Below, piece by piece: positions 5,716 to 7,137 of a stretch of 7,137 nucleotides of DNA. The notes beneath the pieces are model-generated. The model was not told the DNA's origin, made no database searches, and saw only the letters and a list, made by a program, of their open reading frames with translations. The stretch's first letter is position 1. Each line of letters opens with the position of its first letter. This DNA comes from a bacterium (lineage in GTDB: Bacteria > Actinomycetota > Acidimicrobiia > Acidimicrobiales > CATQHL01), in assembly GCA_026713745.1 (NCBI GenBank), contig JAPONU010000392.1, forward strand, positions 1 through 7,137, read 5' to 3'. Made by a program: the position numbers and the translations under genes.

Positions 5716-6174
5716 ATGGACCCTGACCCCGAAACCGCGGCCATGCGCCTGGCCCTTCGCGAGGCAGCCGCGGCGACCGATCACGGCGACGTGCCGGTGG
5801 GCGCGGTCGTGCTCCACGACGGCGAGATGATCGCCCGGCGGCACAACGAGCGCGAATTGCAGGGCGACCCGACGGCGCACGCCGAGGTGCTTGCGCTACG
5901 CGATGCCGCCGCGACCCGGGGCACCTGGCGCCTGGACGGGGCAACCCTGGTTGTCACCCTGGAGCCCTGCCCCATGTGTGCCGGGGCGGCCCAAGCAGCA
6001 CGGGTGGACCGAATCGTCTTCGGGGCCGCCGACCCGAAGGCCGGCGCTTGTGGATCCCTCTACAACTTGGCCGCCGATCCGCGCCTGAACCACGAGATGG
6101 ACCTCGCCGGCGGCCTGCTGGCCGACGAGGCCGCCGGACTGCTGCAGGATTTCTTCGCCGCCCGGCGCCGCTAG
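5716..6174 (+). CDS. tadA: tRNA-specific adenosine-34 deaminase
   Basis: Deaminates adenosine 34 to inosine in the anticodon of tRNA-Arg(ACG), allowing one tRNA to read several CGN codons. The 152-residue product is a complete cytidine/deoxycytidylate-deaminase-fold enzyme. The zinc ligand and proton shuttle are H55 and E57 in TAHAE (53-57); the other zinc ligands are C85 and C88 in EPCPMCAGA. The segment DVPVGAVV (25-32) and the following N44 region are typical, as are the VFGAADPKAGACGS loop and the C-terminal helix ending LLQDFFAARRR. The open frame continues upstream through the tRNA gene, but only the ATG at 5716 gives a normal N-terminus; its ribosome-binding site is weak. It sits between two serine tRNA genes with the SRP RNA and dnaX beyond, a neighbourhood known for tadA in Gram-positive bacteria. 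Confidence 0.95.
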   Translation: MDPDPETAAMRLALREAAAATDHGDVPVGAVVLHDGEMIARRHNERELQGDPTAHAEVLALRDAAATRGTWRLDGATLVVTLEPCPMCAGAAQAARVDRIVFGAADPKAGACGSLYNLAADPRLNHEMDLAGGLLADEAAGLLQDFFAARRR

Positions 6175-6184
6175 CTTGTCCGGC

Positions 6185-6271
6185 GGAGGGTTGCCAGAGC
6201 GGACGAATGGGGCGGCCTCGAAAGCCGTTGTGGCCTCCGGGTCACCGTGGGTTCGAATCCCACACCCTCCG
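6185..6271 (+). tRNA. tRNA-Ser(CGA)
   Basis: An 87-nt class II tRNA starting 10 nt after tadA stops. The acceptor stem is GGAGGGT (6185-6191) with ACCCTCC (6264-6270), discriminator G6271. The D stem is CCA/TGG. The anticodon stem GCGGC/GCCGT (one G-U pair) closes the loop CTCGAAA, so the anticodon is CGA (6219-6221), reading UCG. The long variable arm marks it as serine. A 21-nt stretch covering the T arm is identical to that of tRNA-Ser(GGA) upstream. CCA is not encoded. It probably shares a transcript with tadA. Confidence 0.97.
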
Positions 6272-6280
6272 CCGTAACCA

Positions 6281-6309
6281 CAGCCGGCTGCAGTATGTAT
6301 AATACGTAC
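6281..6309 (+). promoter_or_regulatory. mazEF promoter overlapping a 17-bp inverted-repeat operator candidate
   Basis: TATAAT at 6298-6303 is a perfect -10 box; the -35 position (6275-6280, TAACCA) is a poor match. The -10 ends 6 nt before the antitoxin ATG, so transcription should begin at or next to that ATG, giving a leaderless mRNA. The box lies inside a 17-bp inverted repeat, GTATGTAT-A-ATACGTAC (6293-6309), with seven of eight arm positions matched. A second perfect palindrome, CAGCCGGCTG (6281-6290), fills the spacer. Both are suitable sites for autorepression by the antitoxin, which is usual for such operons. Confidence 0.7.
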
Positions 6310-6540
6310 ATGCCAAACAAGACGATCAGCGTGCCCGACGATGTCGTGCCGATCATCAACAGCCTCGGCGTCCCCTTCTCGAGATGGGTGACCGAGCAGC
6401 TTCGCCGCCACTCGGCTCAGTCGACGACCACCTTCGCCCGACAGCTCCTGGCCGATGCCGCGCTCGCAGCAGGCCAGCCGTTGACCCGGAGCGACGCATT
6501 CGCAGCGGCCGAGCGGATGGAGCGATCTGCGCCGTGGTAG
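6310..6540 (+). CDS. MazE-type ribbon-helix-helix antitoxin
   Basis: A 76-residue protein directly upstream of and overlapping a MazF-type toxin. Residues 4-12 (KTISVPDDV) form a predicted beta strand, and 13-34 two helices ending SRWVTEQLRRH, the pattern of a ribbon-helix-helix DNA-binding domain. Residues about 39-76, rich in Ala and Arg with acidic positions, fit the flexible part of an antitoxin that wraps around and neutralises the toxin. The frame is open back to 6247, but that region is the tRNA; the ATG at 6310 is right because the N-terminus then starts just before the DNA-binding strand and TATAAT is positioned for a leaderless start there. Expected role: block the toxin and, as a complex with it, repress the promoter. 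The family is assigned by pattern and by the adjacent toxin, not by a distinctive catalytic motif. Confidence 0.82.
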   Translation: MPNKTISVPDDVVPIINSLGVPFSRWVTEQLRRHSAQSTTTFARQLLADAALAAGQPLTRSDAFAAAERMERSAPW

Positions 6541-6851
6541 CGCGCGGCGGCGTGTACTGGGTCAACATCGACAAGCGTCGGCCGTGTGTTGTCGTGTCCT
6601 CTCACGACGTCCTCGAGGTCGAGGTTTGGCAGACCCATGTTGTGCCGCTGACCTCGAATCTCGACAGAGCCGGCCTCGCCGGCAACGTGCTGCTCAAGTC
6701 AGCGGCTACGGGCCTGCCCGAGGACTCCGTCGCGGTGCCGCTCGGGTTGGAGTTGATCGACCGGGCCTGGCTGACGGATTGCGCCGGACAACTGCCCGGC
6801 GCCCTCATTGATGCCATCGATGACGGCCTCCGAGCCGTGCTCGGACTGTAG
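6534..6851 (+). CDS. mazF: MazF/PemK-family endoribonuclease toxin
   Basis: Toxin of a type II toxin-antitoxin pair; MazF enzymes cut single-stranded RNA at short specific sequences. The 105-residue product starts with ARGGVYWVNIDKRRPCVVVSS, the SH3-like MazF/PemK opening, with R16-P17 at the conserved Arg-Pro position. T40 of VVPLTSN matches the conserved catalytic Thr. The later segments GLPEDSVAVPLGLELIDRAWL and the terminal helix also fit. The stretch between the first two strands (DKRRP) lacks the longer Gly/Glu-containing loop found in many relatives. The frame is open back to 6384 inside the antitoxin, but a GTG at 6534 gives the normal start. It overlaps the antitoxin stop by 7 nt, implying translational coupling; GGAG at 6519-6522 may be its ribosome-binding site. 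The gene looks intact. Confidence 0.9.
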   Translation: MVARGGVYWVNIDKRRPCVVVSSHDVLEVEVWQTHVVPLTSNLDRAGLAGNVLLKSAATGLPEDSVAVPLGLELIDRAWLTDCAGQLPGALIDAIDDGLRAVLGL

Positions 6852-6987
6852 CCGGCACGCGGACCTGCGATCGAAGCCGAGCCGATTGCTCACGGGACGA
6901 TCGTGACAGTGCCGCCGTCCAGCGAGCGCATGACGCTGAAGTGCTTAGAACGTGCGCGGGTAGGTGGTTGGGTGGGGTCCGCCAGCG

Positions 6988-7021
6988 GTCGCGCCAGTCG
7001 TTGGGTTTGGCGCGGATCAAC
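6988..7021. repeat. 34-bp direct repeat with hairpin core, copy 1
   Basis: Matches 7061-7094 at 32 of 34 positions. The core is a 7-bp inverted repeat, CGCGCCA (6990-6996) with TGGCGCG (7008-7014), around an 11-nt loop GTCGTTGGGTT. Copies are 73 bp apart start to start. Confidence 0.8.
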
Positions 7022-7060
7022 AGCGCTCTGGCGTTGCTGACGTTGCGCTCCGGGAAACGC

Positions 7061-7094
7061 GTCGCGCCGGTCGTTGGGTTTGGCGCGGATCGAC
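7061..7094. repeat. 34-bp direct repeat with hairpin core, copy 2
   Basis: Second copy of the 6988-7021 element, with A-to-G differences at 7069 and 7092. The first change turns one stem pair from A-T into G-T, which as RNA would still pair as G-U, so the hairpin is preserved. The 11-nt loop is identical to copy 1. Confidence 0.8.
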
Positions 7095-7137
7095 GGGGTG
7101 ATGGCGAGGGCGGGTTGGGCGAGTCGGCGCTGGGGGC

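Larger units (their letters stand above)
6852..7137. other. gene-poor region behind mazF
   Basis: No convincing complete gene is visible on either strand in these 286 nt. A short inverted repeat (TCACG 6890-6894 with CGTGA 6902-6906) could be a weak terminator for mazF. The right part contains the two 34-bp repeat copies, and the minus strand has an open frame with a coding-like tail; both are listed separately. Confidence 0.5.
6890..7137 (-). pseudogene. possible 3' fragment of an unidentified gene entering from the right edge
   Basis: One minus-strand frame is open from the window edge to a TGA at 6890-6892. Its last part reads KHFSVMRSLDGGTVTIVP, with mostly G/C third bases and an ordinary amino-acid mix, as in a real C-terminus. 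The portion upstream (about 6950-7137) is Arg/Gln/Pro/Ala-rich low complexity and contains the two 34-bp repeats, which are 73 bp apart and so fall in different frames. That suggests the region is not intact coding sequence. I do not recognise the protein. In DNA this GC-rich, open frames of this length occur by chance, so the call is weak. Confidence 0.2.

Noticed and set aside
5275..5880. 202-codon N-terminal extension of dnaX
   Set aside because: It runs through the SRP RNA gene and tRNA-Ser(GGA), and the standard clamp-loader N-terminus begins at the ATG at 5274.
6384..6533. N-terminal extension of the toxin
   Set aside because: It overlaps the antitoxin coding sequence and carries no conserved residues; MazF-type proteins begin just before the VYWV strand.
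6988..7094. CRISPR array (34-bp repeats with a 39-bp spacer)
   Set aside because: Only two copies, with two mismatches between them, no third repeat where one would be expected at either side within the window, and no cas genes in view.

Overview
The window is very GC-rich with strongly G/C-ending codons. It carries an actinobacterial-looking set of housekeeping genes, including a divergent methylmalonyl-CoA epimerase/thiolase pair and a compact dnaX-recR, SRP RNA, tRNA-Ser, tadA cluster. A member of the Actinomycetota is the best guess. An acidimicrobial-type lineage is possible but cannot be settled from this sequence.

Layout, left to right. (1) Positions 1-1163, minus strand: methylmalonyl-CoA epimerase followed after 29 bp by a stand-alone 5'-3' exonuclease that runs off the left edge. 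(2) 1267-2460, plus strand: a thiolase, divergent from the epimerase. (3) 2461-2713: a gene-free gap between the convergent thiolase and recR. It contains a near-consensus promoter (2531-2559) aimed into about 50 nt of C-rich sequence and then a very long hairpin (2612-2683). Together these look like a complete small-RNA gene and are the most interesting part of the window. (4) 2714-5274, minus strand: dnaX then recR, 11 nt apart, with no ybaB between them. (5) 5356-5461, minus strand: the signal recognition particle RNA gene (ffs). (6) 5534-6271, plus strand: tRNA-Ser(GGA), tadA, tRNA-Ser(CGA). (7) 6293-6851, plus strand: a MazEF-type toxin-antitoxin pair starting just downstream of the second serine tRNA. 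It has a textbook TATAAT box inside a 17-bp inverted repeat that ends at the antitoxin ATG. (8) 6852-7137: no convincing gene; a 34-bp imperfect direct repeat with a hairpin core, and a coding-like tail on the minus strand.

How the parts relate. Epimerase and thiolase belong to propionyl-/methylmalonyl-CoA and acyl-CoA metabolism. DnaX, RecR and the exonuclease serve DNA replication and repair. SRP RNA, serine tRNAs and TadA serve protein targeting and decoding. The mazEF pair and the repeats behind the tRNA look like accessory DNA at a tRNA boundary. All functional assignments come from reading motifs in the translated sequence; no database search was possible.
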